NCBI GenBank assembly: GCA_022652485.1
Contig: JALCRK010000020.1
Coordinates: 1-58,796, forward strand
Source of the DNA: Sphingobium sp.
GTDB lineage: Bacteria > Pseudomonadota > Alphaproteobacteria > Sphingomonadales > Sphingomonadaceae
DNA length: 58,796 nt
Reading direction: 5' to 3'
Shown here: piece by piece, positions 26,281-35,842 of the stretch
Numbering within the stretch: the stretch's first letter is position 1
Layout: each line of letters begins with the position of its first letter
Notes under the pieces: generated by a model
Databases searched by the model: none
The model's input: only the letters and a program-made list of their open reading frames with translations
What the model was told of the DNA's origin: nothing
Translations under genes and position numbers: made by a program

Positions 26281-26446
26281 GCCGTCCCAAAGCGATCGAA
26301 CCATTGCAAACCGGCTTGTAGGCCACCTGCAGGCGCCCTGATGAACAGAGCAATACCGCGCGAGGCGGGGTCGCTTCAGGCGGCGCCCACCACCACCTGT
26401 CCTCTGACAACAATCAGCTGCGCGACCTTGCCCCGGCCAGAACACC

Positions 26447-27289
26447 TCAATTGTTCAACACAAAGTCGGTTACCAAGCGGTTGAACTCGTCGGCATGTTC
26501 AATCATGGCCCAATGCCCGCAGCGGTTCATGAGGACGAGGCGCGAATTGGGGATGTGCGCGTTCAGTACCAGCGAGTGCTCGAAATGTACCACGCGGTCA
26601 TCACGCCCATGTATGAGCAGCGCGGGAATCTTCATTTTCATCAATTGCTCCATCGGAGCCCAACGGTTTATCGGGCCGCCTTTGGCGAGCATGTCGAGGA
26701 AATTAGCGAGATGTTCCGGGCGCGCCAGAGCCGCGTCCGAACGGGCCTTGCACAATTCAGGCGTCGCGAAGTTCTTGTCATAGACCATGATATTGACGAG
26801 CGCCTGCATCGCCTCGGGCGTGGGGGTGCGGTAAGCCTGCTGAAGATATTTGAGACCCTCGGTCGGGCCGTCACCGGGGCCGAACAGGCGGGGCATGGGG
26901 TTGGCGCCAGGCCCCATTGTGATGACGTGGCTGACCCGGTCCGGATGATCGACGGCCACCGCTAGCGTGACGATACCGCCCATAGAATTGCCTATAAGTG
27001 CCGCCTTCTCGATCCCCAGCGCATCCATGAACTGCACAGTGGCCCCGACATGATCGAGCGTTTCCTTGGTGCAAGGATCGGATTCGCCCCAACCCGGCAT
27101 GTCGAGGGCATAGACATGAAAATGCCGCGCCAGAGCCTCGATGTTTCCGGAAAAATTGCTCCACCCGGTCGCGCCAGGGCCACTGCCGTGGATCAGGATG
27201 AGCGGGTGCCCATCGCCGGCTTCATAATAGCGCAGCTTCCAGTCGCGGGTCTGGATGTCGCGGGACGCTTGATTTTTGGTAAGAGGCAT
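26447..27289 (-). CDS. Alpha/beta hydrolase, meta-cleavage-product (C-C bond) hydrolase type
   Basis: About 280 aa from ATG 27289, which has AAAGGA seven bases upstream; the frame is open further up. Motifs fit MhpC/BphD/HsaD-type C-C hydrolases: IHGSGPGATGWSNF near the start (oxyanion region), ALIGNSMGG (nucleophile in GNSMG), PALLIHGRDDRVV (acid) and NRCGHWAMIEHADEF (histidine). Such enzymes cleave the ring-fission product of extradiol dioxygenases. A dioxygenase with the right ligands is encoded at 35936, so this is the likely next step. It is the last gene of the minus-strand operon that starts at the receptor. Confidence 0.88.
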   Translation of the reverse strand: MPLTKNQASRDIQTRDWKLRYYEAGDGHPLILIHGSGPGATGWSNFSGNIEALARHFHVYALDMPGWGESDPCTKETLDHVGATVQFMDALGIEKAALIGNSMGGIVTLAVAVDHPDRVSHVITMGPGANPMPRLFGPGDGPTEGLKYLQQAYRTPTPEAMQALVNIMVYDKNFATPELCKARSDAALARPEHLANFLDMLAKGGPINRWAPMEQLMKMKIPALLIHGRDDRVVHFEHSLVLNAHIPNSRLVLMNRCGHWAMIEHADEFNRLVTDFVLNN

Positions 27290-27321
27290 GTCGGATCCTT
27301 TCGCTGCGCTGGTAGATGGGC

Positions 27322-28089
27322 CTAGTCCATCCATAGACCGCCATTCACATCAATGATTTCGCCGGTGACGAACGCGGCCTCACGGGTGCAGAGCCAGGCG
27401 ACCGCGGCACCGACCTCGTCCGGTTGCCCCAACCGTCCAGCCGGGATCTGGCGGATCAAGGCTTCGGGAAAGGCAGTCGTCATCGGGCTGGCGATAGGGC
27501 CGGGTGCAACGGCATTTGCGGTTATGCCGTGGGCGGCGAGTTCCTTGGCGAGATAAAGTGTCAGGGCGTGGACCCCGGCCTTTGCCGCGCCATAGGCGGC
27601 GTTGCCAGCACGCGCCTGCTCGGAAACGTCGACCCACGGGCGCGGATTGCCGCCGTTCTTCGCCAGCACCGATCCGATATTGACGATCCGGCCAAAACCC
27701 TGCGCCTTCATCGGCGCTATCGCGGCCTGATTAGCGAGGAATATGCCGCGCAGGTTGATGCTGTGGACCCGGTCCCACTCTTCCAGCGTGATCGCCTCGA
27801 ATGACCCCAGCGACGTTACGCCAGCTGCTGTCACAAGGCAGTCCAGTCGGCCATAGTCGGCCAGCACCGCGTCGAAAAGCGTTCGAACATGCCCGGCATC
27901 CGCCAGATCGGCCGCATAACCGCGACTATCCCCGCCAACGGTTTCAGGCACGCCAAGATCGGCCAGAGCAAGCCGCGCCCCGCCTGCCGCCATGCGCTGC
28001 GCCACCGCCCGGCCAATCATCCCGCTGCCGCCAGTGACCAACGCCACCATGCCGTCGAGATCAAAGCGCGTCACGTCGTTTGCCCGCAC
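27322..28089 (-). CDS. SDR-family oxidoreductase
   Basis: A 255-aa short-chain dehydrogenase with TGGSGMIG, VTAAGV in the NNAG position, the serine in NIGSVLAKN and YGAAK. The start is GTG 28089 or a later codon; it overlaps the end of the FAD gene by 19 bp and no clear ribosome site is seen. It belongs to the receptor-led minus-strand operon of the ring-cleavage island. Confidence 0.88.
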   Translation of the reverse strand: MRANDVTRFDLDGMVALVTGGSGMIGRAVAQRMAAGGARLALADLGVPETVGGDSRGYAADLADAGHVRTLFDAVLADYGRLDCLVTAAGVTSLGSFEAITLEEWDRVHSINLRGIFLANQAAIAPMKAQGFGRIVNIGSVLAKNGGNPRPWVDVSEQARAGNAAYGAAKAGVHALTLYLAKELAAHGITANAVAPGPIASPMTTAFPEALIRQIPAGRLGQPDEVGAAVAWLCTREAAFVTGEIIDVNGGLWMD

Positions 28090-29492
28090 GCGTGCAATGC
28101 CGCCTGCCGTCCGAATACGGCGCCGCGCAGAACCGAGGTCGAACCGGTGTAGGTTCCGTAATAGATGCCCATCGTCTCCCCGGCGGCATAAAGACCGGGG
28201 ATTGCGCGCCCGTCCTGATCGATGACGCGCGCATGGCGATCGACCTTGAGGCCGCCGAAGGTGAAGACATTGGCAGATATGATGGGCCAGGCTTTGAAGG
28301 GCGCCCGGTCGATGGGGCGCGCCCAGTTGGATTTCGGCGGGCTCAGTCCCTCGGTGGCAAGTCCATCCTTTTCCAACGGATGGAAAGCCCCGTCACGACA
28401 GGCAGCATTATAGCGTTCGAGCGTATCGGCCAACGCCGCGCCCGGCAAACTGAGCGCCTCTGCAAGATCCGCGATGGTATCTCCACACATCGGCGGCTGA
28501 TCGCTGCGGCTGCCTTTCTGCCAGTTCGGAACGTCATCAAGGCGGGCATCCGTGATAAGCCATGCAATGCCGCCGCGCTGCTCATAAATCCGGCGGGTGA
28601 CATTTTCATAGTGGGCGTCGACGGTGCCGGGCGCCTCGTCAGTGAAGCGCTGCCCTTCCCGATTGACCAGAATGCCATAGGGAAAGGTGAAGATGGCCGG
28701 TTCGGCCACGCCCGAACGCGGATCGATCGGTTCGGCGTGATAGGATCCGAAATCGCCATTCGGCGCCGCGCCGATATCAAGCGCCATGCGGATGCCTTCG
28801 CCCTTGTTATAATGTCCGCCGCGCGCGACCGGGCGCAGGTTGATCGCGCCCGGGCCGACATAACGGGCCAGCATTTCCGGATTGCCCTCGAACCCGCCGC
28901 TGGCAAGGATCACGGCATCGGCGGCAATCTCGCCCGAACTGGTTCGCAGGCCGGTCACGCCGTCCGCTCCGGTCGTCAGCGATTGCGCGGTCGTCTGGAA
29001 CCGGAATGTCACTCCGGAATCCTTGCACGCCTGGGTCAATGTCTCAACCAGCGCCAGCCCGCCGCCTACGGGGAGCAGGCGGGTGGTGGTCGTGGTGATG
29101 AAGGCTGTGGGCAGAAAGTCGAACCGCAAGCCGGCCCGCTCAAGCCAGCGCAAGGTCGGCCCAGCCTGTTCCGCAAAGGTGCCGAGAATTTCCGGGTCCA
29201 CACCCGACTGGCTTTTGGCGAGCGGCGACCAGTCGTCATAATCGCGCACCATCTCCTGCTCGATCGAGGGGTCGGTATATCCACCCGCATTTGCCATGAA
29301 ATGATCGACAAAATCATCGGCCACTTCATCCATCGATTTCATGCGCAGATAGGCTTCGGTATAGCGGGTGTTGCCGCCATGCTCGCCCTCCGCGGCGCGT
29401 TCGATCACTGTCACTTGCGCGCCAGACTGGACCGCGCTCAACGCCGCGCTCAAACCGGCGATGCCGCTGCCGACTATGATGACGTGCACCAT
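28071..29492 (-). CDS. Fumarate-reductase-type FAD-dependent dehydrogenase
   Basis: A 473-aa flavoprotein from ATG 29492 (GGAG upstream; the frame is open further but lacks features). IIVGSGIAGLSAALSA and the E-R of VTVIERA form the FAD site, GGNTRYTEAY is typical of tricarballylate dehydrogenase and succinate-dehydrogenase-like enzymes, and ILASGGFEGNPEMLARYVG and YYGTYTGSTSVLRGAVFGR close the fold. These enzymes oxidise or reduce C-C bonds in carboxylates, ketosteroids and related compounds. It is one of three such flavoproteins in this island. Substrate unknown. Confidence 0.85.
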   Translation of the reverse strand: MVHVIIVGSGIAGLSAALSAVQSGAQVTVIERAAEGEHGGNTRYTEAYLRMKSMDEVADDFVDHFMANAGGYTDPSIEQEMVRDYDDWSPLAKSQSGVDPEILGTFAEQAGPTLRWLERAGLRFDFLPTAFITTTTTRLLPVGGGLALVETLTQACKDSGVTFRFQTTAQSLTTGADGVTGLRTSSGEIAADAVILASGGFEGNPEMLARYVGPGAINLRPVARGGHYNKGEGIRMALDIGAAPNGDFGSYHAEPIDPRSGVAEPAIFTFPYGILVNREGQRFTDEAPGTVDAHYENVTRRIYEQRGGIAWLITDARLDDVPNWQKGSRSDQPPMCGDTIADLAEALSLPGAALADTLERYNAACRDGAFHPLEKDGLATEGLSPPKSNWARPIDRAPFKAWPIISANVFTFGGLKVDRHARVIDQDGRAIPGLYAAGETMGIYYGTYTGSTSVLRGAVFGRQAALHACGQTT

Positions 29493-29496
29493 CGGC

Positions 29497-30345
29497 CTAC
29501 TCCGCCTTGAAGCGCTGTTCCAGCGCATCCCAGAAAGGCTTGGCAACGGCCTGCTGGCGCTCCCCGAACGAGGCGAGGCGATCGTGCACGGCATCGAGAG
29601 AACCCGTGGCCTTGAGCGCGCTCAGTACATCGACCGAGGCGCGCACTGCCGCCTGCAACGCGGCATTGGCATAGAGCACCAGCCCAAAGCCCATTTCCGC
29701 CAGTTCGGCCTGGGGCAAGGGGGGGGTCTTGCCGCCATGCACTATGTTCGCGATCTGCGGCACGCCGAGAATGGCGATGCGGCGCATCTGGTCGGCATCC
29801 TGTGGCGCCTCGACAAAGGTCAGGTCCGCTCCCGCCTCGATGAAGGCCTCGGCACGCTCCAGCGCCGCGTCGATCCCCTCCACGGCCAAAGCATCTGTGC
29901 GCGCGATGATGAGTGTATCTCTCGTGCGCGCATCGGCGGCGGCGCAGATCTTGGGCAGCATTTCCGCCAGCGGGATCACGCCCTTGCCATTGAAATGGCC
30001 GCACCGTTTGGGGAAATCCTGATCCTCGAGCTGGATTGCGGACGCGCCCGCCCGCTCCAGCACCTTCATCGTCCGCCAGGTGTTTACGGCATTGCCGAAG
30101 CCGGTGTCGGCATCGACAATGAGCGGCAGCGCGACCGCGTCTGCGATCCGTGACACCGTGTTGGCGATATCGTCCAGTGTGGTCAGTCCGATATCGGGTG
30201 CTCCGAGCGCCATGTTGGCAATTCCCGCACCCGTGACGTATACGCAATCGAAGCCGAGATCCTCGATAATCCGGGCAAACAATGCATTGGCGGCCCCCGG
30301 TGCCAACACGGCCTGACGGCGCCCGGCGATTTCGCGCAAACTCAC
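29497..30345 (-). CDS. Isocitrate lyase/PEP mutase family lyase
   Basis: About 282 aa. The start is probably GTG 30345, with AAGGGA seven bases upstream and just after the isochorismatase-like stop; an ATG at 30381 would overlap that gene. The fold markers are VYVTGAGIANMALG, LPLIVDADTGFG with metal-binding D residues, IQLEDQDFPKRCGHFNGK with the catalytic-loop motif KRCGH, and ARTDALAVEG. Family members cleave 2-methylisocitrate, dimethylmalate or oxaloacetate, or rearrange PEP. KRCGH argues for a lyase. In this island it could cut a dicarboxylic intermediate after ring fission. Confidence 0.85.
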   Translation of the reverse strand: MSLREIAGRRQAVLAPGAANALFARIIEDLGFDCVYVTGAGIANMALGAPDIGLTTLDDIANTVSRIADAVALPLIVDADTGFGNAVNTWRTMKVLERAGASAIQLEDQDFPKRCGHFNGKGVIPLAEMLPKICAAADARTRDTLIIARTDALAVEGIDAALERAEAFIEAGADLTFVEAPQDADQMRRIAILGVPQIANIVHGGKTPPLPQAELAEMGFGLVLYANAALQAAVRASVDVLSALKATGSLDAVHDRLASFGERQQAVAKPFWDALEQRFKAE

Positions 30346-30349
30346 AGGA

Positions 30350-30943
30350 TCATCCCTTAGACACAGCGGCAACGAAGGCATCGGTGCTGCCGACGCTGCC
30401 CACTGCCGGGGCGATCATCGTGATGAAATGATCATGGAGCGCCGGGTTCGGCGCGGCGCAGATATCCTCGATAACGACCGGCGCAAACCCGGCGTCGTCG
30501 GCGAAACGTGCGGTGCTCTCGACCACGAGGTGGGTCGCCACGCCTCCCAGATACAGCTGCTTGATCCCGTTCTGCATCAGCCAGGTCATCAGCCCGGTGT
30601 TGAAGAACGGATTGACGCACTGCTTGGTGATGACGAGCTCGCTGTCGAGCGGCGCGACATCCGGGTGAAACTCGGTCCCGAATTCCCCCACAATCGCCGC
30701 ACGGTTGGATTTCAGCCCGCCGATCCGCGCCGCCACGCTCAGGCAATCCGAATAGTCCGGACGAAAGCCAAGCCGCACATGAACCACCGCCATCTGCGCG
30801 GCACGGGCAGCTTCGAGGCAGCGCTTGGCGTTGCGCAGAACCCCGCGATCCTCGACGATTTTCGCCAGGCCGTGCGCGCCCACCTTGCCTTTGGGGTCAA
30901 CCATTTCGTTCTGCAGATCAAGCAACAGCAAGGCGGATTTCAT
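30350..30943 (-). CDS. Isochorismatase-fold protein lacking the catalytic cysteine
   Basis: A 197-aa protein of the isochorismatase/cysteine hydrolase fold, from ATG 30943. The aspartate (LLLLDLQNEM) and lysine (VITKQCVNPF) of the usual triad are present. The cysteine motif, normally GxxTxxCVxxTA, reads GVATHLVVESTA, so valine replaces the cysteine. True isochorismatases also lack this cysteine but use another chemistry. It precedes the lyase gene by 4 bp. Without the nucleophile an amidase role is unlikely; a vinyl-ether hydrolase or a non-catalytic role is possible. Confidence 0.8.
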   Translation of the reverse strand: MKSALLLLDLQNEMVDPKGKVGAHGLAKIVEDRGVLRNAKRCLEAARAAQMAVVHVRLGFRPDYSDCLSVAARIGGLKSNRAAIVGEFGTEFHPDVAPLDSELVITKQCVNPFFNTGLMTWLMQNGIKQLYLGGVATHLVVESTARFADDAGFAPVVIEDICAAPNPALHDHFITMIAPAVGSVGSTDAFVAAVSKG

Positions 30944-31016
30944 GAAGTAAGGCTCCGGTTTGAAAGAACTGCCCTTGGCCACCAGGGACCAAGGGCTTGG
31001 TCGTGAGGTGGTGGAC

Positions 31017-33323
31017 TCAGTATCGAAACGAGAAGGTCACGCCGTAGGTCGCGGGCATTCCGGCAAAACGCGCGGATGTGTCGGCAATCTTGTAGGCGTT
31101 GGTCCAATAATATTTGTCGGTGACGTTGCGGCCCCAGACGCTGACCTTCCAACGGTCATCGGCGGAACCGAACCCGGCGCGCAGATCGAGAAGGGTGTAG
31201 CCATCGATATCGAGAATGGCATTTTCACCCAGCGCTGCATTGGCCGAACTGCGCCCGCTGAGATTGGCGCCCACAAAGCCGCTAAGACCCGCACTGATGG
31301 GGAAATTATAGTCCGCCGCGAGCGACCATTGCCACTTGGGCGTGTTGGGGAAGGCTTCTCCCTTGAAATTCTTCACCACGCCAAAGGGATCGAAATTGGT
31401 GAAGTTGCCAATCTCGCTATCAACATAGGTGATGCCACCGTTGAGCGTGAGGCCGGCGACCGGCCGCACCACGGCTTGCAGCTCGAAACCAGTAACCTTG
31501 GACTTCGGAATGTTGACCAGCAGATTGAGCGGACCAAAGATATTAGGTGTCAGGATCACACTGCCCAGTGTCTGCTTGTCCCGATAATCATAATAGAACG
31601 CCGCCCCGTTGAGCTGCACCTTGCGATCGGCAAGCGTCAGCTTGAAGCCCGCTTCGTAGGCGGTAAGGCTCTCCTGGGTCACGGGCGTGTACTGACTGAC
31701 CGAAGATGCCGGAATCAACGGGAATGCACCGATTTTGTAGCCCCGACTGACGTTGGCGTAGATCAGCGCATCGCGATTGGGCTTGAAATCGACGCCCGCG
31801 CGCCACGAAACATTGTTTTCCGACAATTTGGTCGAGGTAATCGTCGGCTGCAGGTTCGCATCGAGCTGGGTGCAGACCGGGTTCGGCCCGAGAGCCGCCG
31901 GATTGCCCTGGCTCAGCAGGCCCAGCCCGATTGCGAGGCTACCGTTGGCGGAATTGCCGGTGCAGCCGGTGAACCTGTCCGTCGTGTCGGTATAGCGCAT
32001 ACCGCCATGCAGTGTGATCGTGTCGCTAACGGCCAGATCGACGTTGGCGAAGGCCGCATAGTTCTTGAACTTCTGCTGCGATGATAACGGAATCGCATCT
32101 GGGATCGGCAGGCTGAAGAATATTGCGAACGGGGCAAAGCCCGAAGCATTGGTCGAGGTCAGCGACTGAACCTCATTGACCTTGTTGTTCTCGTAATTCG
32201 CCCCGACGATCCAGCGGCTGCCGTGGCCGAATTCCCCGGACAGGCGCAGCTCCTGATAGAAGGCCGTGATCTTGCCGGTGTCCACCGTGTCAGCCAGCAC
32301 CAGCGATGTCGCATCGGGATCAACCACGTCGGTCTGACGATAGTCAGCATAGGAGGTCAGTGATGTAAGCGTAATCGCGTCGGACAGTTCATAGTCGATC
32401 CGTCCATTGACATGCCACTGCCTGTCATCACGCTTGGGATTCATGCCGGCGGTCCAGTCACCTACCCGTGCATCCGAAGTGACCAGCGGCAACTGGGCAA
32501 GGCGCGGATCGACAAAGGGCGGGATCAGCGGATTGACCTGGATCATCTGCGCGGCCTGGACATCGGACTTGTCCCAGAAAGCGCTTACGCCGAGCGCCAC
32601 CTTCAGCTTGTCACCTCCGGCGATATCGATCAGGCCGCGCAACTGGGTGAAGTTGCGCTTTCCATTGCGATCGGCAGGTCTGGTCGCGCTTCTCTGCCAT
32701 GCGCCAGACCCCTCGTGGCGCGCCGCAACCCGAACCCCCACAGCCTCGCTGAGCGGACCAGACACAAAGCCGCCCAGCTCCCATGAGTCAAAACGACCAT
32801 AGCCCGCATCGAGTCCGGCCTTCAGTTCGCGCGTCGGGCGGGCGGCGATGTAGTTCACCGCACCCCCGGTCGAGTTCGAACCGAACAACAGGCCTTGCGG
32901 CCCCTTCAGAACCTCTACCCGCTCCAGATCAAAGCTAGCGCCCCTGCTCATCGACGCGAAAGGCAGCGGCGCCTCGTCCTGATAGACCGTTACGGTTGGA
33001 GTAGAGGCGATGTCATAGTTGTAGAAACCCACGCCGCGCAGGGAATAGACCGGCGTACTGTAAGCGGACTGCGTGAAGGTGAATCCGGGCACGATCTTGC
33101 CCAGATCATCTGCGCTGCGCACACCGGCGGACACAAGATCATCGCCGGTTGCCGCCGATATCGACATGGGGACAGTGTTGATCGATTCCGCGCGCTTGGT
33201 CGCGGTAACGACGATTTCCGGGATGGAACCGGCATCGGCCTCCTGCGCGGCCGCAGGAGCGGATATCAGAAAGATGCTTATCGCGAGCGCGGACACGGCC
33301 GCGGCTTTATGAGCAATGTTCAT
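31017..33323 (-). CDS. TonB-dependent receptor
   Basis: A 768-aa receptor from ATG 33323, preceded by GGGGAGGGAC; the frame is open 12 codons further up. The signal peptide ends near APAAAQE. The plug starts IPEIVVTATKRAESINTV and holds the LLFGSNSTGGAVNYI motif, and the barrel ends TFSFRY. It leads the minus-strand operon with the isochorismatase-like, lyase, flavoprotein, SDR and C-C hydrolase genes, so it likely imports the aromatic substrate. Inverted repeats in its upstream region (33357 and 33409) may bind the LysR regulator. Confidence 0.92.
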   Translation of the reverse strand: MNIAHKAAAVSALAISIFLISAPAAAQEADAGSIPEIVVTATKRAESINTVPMSISAATGDDLVSAGVRSADDLGKIVPGFTFTQSAYSTPVYSLRGVGFYNYDIASTPTVTVYQDEAPLPFASMSRGASFDLERVEVLKGPQGLLFGSNSTGGAVNYIAARPTRELKAGLDAGYGRFDSWELGGFVSGPLSEAVGVRVAARHEGSGAWQRSATRPADRNGKRNFTQLRGLIDIAGGDKLKVALGVSAFWDKSDVQAAQMIQVNPLIPPFVDPRLAQLPLVTSDARVGDWTAGMNPKRDDRQWHVNGRIDYELSDAITLTSLTSYADYRQTDVVDPDATSLVLADTVDTGKITAFYQELRLSGEFGHGSRWIVGANYENNKVNEVQSLTSTNASGFAPFAIFFSLPIPDAIPLSSQQKFKNYAAFANVDLAVSDTITLHGGMRYTDTTDRFTGCTGNSANGSLAIGLGLLSQGNPAALGPNPVCTQLDANLQPTITSTKLSENNVSWRAGVDFKPNRDALIYANVSRGYKIGAFPLIPASSVSQYTPVTQESLTAYEAGFKLTLADRKVQLNGAAFYYDYRDKQTLGSVILTPNIFGPLNLLVNIPKSKVTGFELQAVVRPVAGLTLNGGITYVDSEIGNFTNFDPFGVVKNFKGEAFPNTPKWQWSLAADYNFPISAGLSGFVGANLSGRSSANAALGENAILDIDGYTLLDLRAGFGSADDRWKVSVWGRNVTDKYYWTNAYKIADTSARFAGMPATYGVTFSFRY

Positions 33324-33356
33324 TGTCCCTCCCCTAATTTTTGGTTCTGTTTTGCA

Positions 33357-33384
33357 CATTACGACTTTTGCGGTTGACGTAATG
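33357..33384. promoter_or_regulatory. Inverted repeat upstream of the receptor
   Basis: CATTACG (33357-33363) and CGTAATG (33378-33384) are perfect 7-bp arms separated by 14 bp. The spacing equals that of the repeat next to the lysR gene, though the arm sequence differs. Confidence 0.35.
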
Positions 33385-33408
33385 ACTAAATCGCATCCAT
33401 CATTACGG

Positions 33409-33435
33409 ATAGTGATATATTTTGATAGTCACTAT
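33409..33435. promoter_or_regulatory. Inverted repeat in the receptor/flavoprotein intergenic region
   Basis: ATAGTGA (33409-33415) and TCACTAT (33429-33435) are perfect 7-bp arms around 13 bp of AT-rich sequence. GATAGTG also occurs at the lysR-side repeat (35839-35845). It lies between the two divergent starts, 23 bp before the flavoprotein ATG. Confidence 0.4.
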
Positions 33436-33457
33436 TATCTATAATGATAGGAATGCA

Positions 33458-34912
33458 ATGATGAGCAATGTTCTGGTGGTGGGAGCTGGCAACGCGGCAT
33501 TATGTGCGGCGATTTCCGCGGCGGAACGAGGCGCCCGGGTCAGCGTCCTTGAACGCGCACCGCGCGAGGCGCGCGGAGGGAACTCTGCATTTACCGGGGG
33601 ATGCTTCCGCACGGTCTACAACGGCGTAGACGATATCCAGCAACTCGTTCCCGACCTCACCGAGGCAGAACGCGATTCGAGCGATTTCGGCACTTATGAC
33701 GCAGCGAAATTCTACCTCGACCTGTGCGAGCTGAGCGGATACCGGGCCGACCCCATACTGATCGATATTCTGGTGGAGCAAAGCCTGCCCACCTTGCTGT
33801 GGATGCGGGATCATGGCGTGCGCTTTCTGCCATCCTACGGGCGCCAGTCTTTCAAGGTCGATGGGCGCAACATCTTCTGGGGTGGCCTCACCGTGGAGAC
33901 GGCGGGGGGCGGGCTGGGCCTGGTCGACAGCCTGTTCCGCCGGGCGGAGGCGCTGGGAGTCGCGATTCATTATGACAGCAAGGTGGACCAGTTGCTGGGC
34001 GATCGCCATCAGGTGACGGGCGTCGTTGCCAACGGTGCGGAGCTGGAGGCAGACGCGGTGATCCTGGCAGCGGGAGGATTTCATGCCAATACCGAATGGC
34101 GGGTGCGCTATCTCGGTCCCGGCTGGGATCTCGCCAAGGTTCGCGGCTCTCGCTACAACACCGGCAACGTGATCCAGGCCGCCTTGAACCTGGGCGCCCG
34201 TTCGCATGGCAACTGGTCTGGCTGCCACAGCGTATTCTTCGATGCCGGCGCTGACGATTTTGGCAACATCGCGATCCTCAACCAGCAGAAGAACTATTTC
34301 ACTCTGGGTATCGTGGTGAACCGCGATGGCCGGCGCTTTTTCGATGAAGGCTCGGATTTCCGGAATTACACCTATTCGAAGATGGGAGCGGCAATCCTAA
34401 GCCAACCCGGCGGAACCGGCTGGCAGGTTTTCGACGCGCAAGGGGCCGCCCTGTTACCCGATGAATATCGGGTGCCGCGCGCGGCGCGGTTCGAAGCGGA
34501 TACCCTGGAGGGGCTGGCCGCCAAGATGGAGGGCATCAGCCGTGCCCAGTTCCTCTCAACGGTCGCCGAGTTTAATCGGTCAATCAATGCTGATGTGCCG
34601 TTCAATCCTGCAATCAAGGACGGGCGGGGCACCCAAGGCCTCGCTATAGCGAAGAGTAACTGGGCACGCACGATCAGCGAGCCGCCTTTCGTGGCCTATC
34701 AGGTCAACTGCGGTATCACGCTGACCTATGGTGGGCTGGCTATCGATGCCGATGCGCGCGTGCAGAACGAGGAAGGAGAAGCAATCCGGGGACTCTATGC
34801 GGCGGGCGAGCTGGTGGGAGGCCTGTATTATGATCGTTATCCGGGTGGTGCGGGATTGACCAGCGGTTCGGTCTTCGGCCGAATAGCAGGAGCGAACGCC
34901 GCTTCGTGCTGA
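33458..34912 (+). CDS. FAD-dependent tricarballylate-dehydrogenase-like flavoprotein
   Basis: About 484 aa from ATG 33458 (or 33461), with AGGA just upstream. VLVVGAGNAALCAAISAAE and SVLERAPREARGGNSAFTGG fit the FAD site of the TcuA-like branch. ILAAGGFHANTEWR, GIVVNRDGRRFFDEG and GLYAAGELVGGLYYDRYPGG follow. The family oxidises C-C bonds and passes electrons onward, here perhaps to the EtfB/EtfA-like pair. The last 76 bp overlap the convergent lysR gene. It is divergent from the receptor operon. Confidence 0.87.
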   Translation: MMSNVLVVGAGNAALCAAISAAERGARVSVLERAPREARGGNSAFTGGCFRTVYNGVDDIQQLVPDLTEAERDSSDFGTYDAAKFYLDLCELSGYRADPILIDILVEQSLPTLLWMRDHGVRFLPSYGRQSFKVDGRNIFWGGLTVETAGGGLGLVDSLFRRAEALGVAIHYDSKVDQLLGDRHQVTGVVANGAELEADAVILAAGGFHANTEWRVRYLGPGWDLAKVRGSRYNTGNVIQAALNLGARSHGNWSGCHSVFFDAGADDFGNIAILNQQKNYFTLGIVVNRDGRRFFDEGSDFRNYTYSKMGAAILSQPGGTGWQVFDAQGAALLPDEYRVPRAARFEADTLEGLAAKMEGISRAQFLSTVAEFNRSINADVPFNPAIKDGRGTQGLAIAKSNWARTISEPPFVAYQVNCGITLTYGGLAIDADARVQNEEGEAIRGLYAAGELVGGLYYDRYPGGAGLTSGSVFGRIAGANAASC

Positions 34913-35817
34913 TCGGAGGTAATATCGATCAGGGCATCACGGAGCCAGACGAGCGCAACGTCCTTTTCCTGATCGGGTCGCCACATGGCGCAAATCTCGA
35001 TCGACGGGGTCGGAAGGGGTGGTTCGATCCACTTGAGCTTCCACTCCCCGATCAGGGTACTGGCCAGCCGCTTGGGCAAAATGGCTACGGCACTGCTGGC
35101 CGCCACGATGCGCGCGAAGATGAGGTAGTTGCCCATCGTCAGGCGCAGATTGGTGGACTTCCCCAGCTCATCCCACAGGATCATCTCGTGATTGTAGGCG
35201 ACCCGAGGCAATGCCGAATAGCCGACATGACGCAAAGCGAGAAATTCATCCGCGCTCATTCCCGGATAGAGGGCGGCATTATCCTCCGCGCCTATGCAGA
35301 CATAGCTGTCTTCGTACAGCGTGACCCGTTCCATGCCGCTCGTCCGCAACGCGTTGGCGGGGAAGATGAAAAGATCGATATCGGGGCGGGTGGCGCGGTT
35401 GACGAACTGCGGCCGCATCTCGACAAAATCGAACGAGAGTTGCGGAGCCTCTGAGGCGGCCCGATTCAGCAATCCGGCACCGATCAGCGCCACGACATAG
35501 TCGGCAGTGGCAATGACCAGCCGCCGCTCGACGGTATCGAGCTGCCCGCGCGATTTGGTCAGCACGGTTCGCACGCCATTGAGCAATTGGGTCACGTCCG
35601 GCATGATCTGTTCCGCGAGCGGCGTCGGCACCATTTCCGTGCCGGACCATGTGAACAGCTCATCATCAAGGGCTTGGCGCAGACGATTGAGCGCGGCGCT
35701 GATCGTGGATTGGGCGAGGTTGAGCGTCCGTGCGGCGTGGGAGACATTGCGCGTCGACCACACCGCCTCCATAGTCACCAGCAGATTGACATCAAAGTCC
35801 CGCAATTGCATCGGCAC
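34837..35817 (-). CDS. LysR-family transcriptional regulator
   Basis: A 326-aa regulator with the LysR helix-turn-helix at residues 5-65 (DFDVNLLVTMEAVWSTRNVS, AARTLNLAQSTISAALNRL). The effector domain contains RLVIATADYVVALIGAGLL and runs to a long tail. The layout resembles the NodD-type subgroup (start MQLRDFDVNLL). The start is 35817 or 35811. It is divergent from the dioxygenase operon at 35936 and its 3' end overlaps the flavoprotein gene. It probably activates one or both catabolic operons in response to an aromatic ligand. Confidence 0.9.
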   Translation of the reverse strand: MPMQLRDFDVNLLVTMEAVWSTRNVSHAARTLNLAQSTISAALNRLRQALDDELFTWSGTEMVPTPLAEQIMPDVTQLLNGVRTVLTKSRGQLDTVERRLVIATADYVVALIGAGLLNRAASEAPQLSFDFVEMRPQFVNRATRPDIDLFIFPANALRTSGMERVTLYEDSYVCIGAEDNAALYPGMSADEFLALRHVGYSALPRVAYNHEMILWDELGKSTNLRLTMGNYLIFARIVAASSAVAILPKRLASTLIGEWKLKWIEPPLPTPSIEICAMWRPDQEKDVALVWLRDALIDITSDQHEAAFAPAIRPKTEPLVNPAPPG

Positions 35818-35842
35818 ATCCTGTAATCATCTTTGTCGATAG

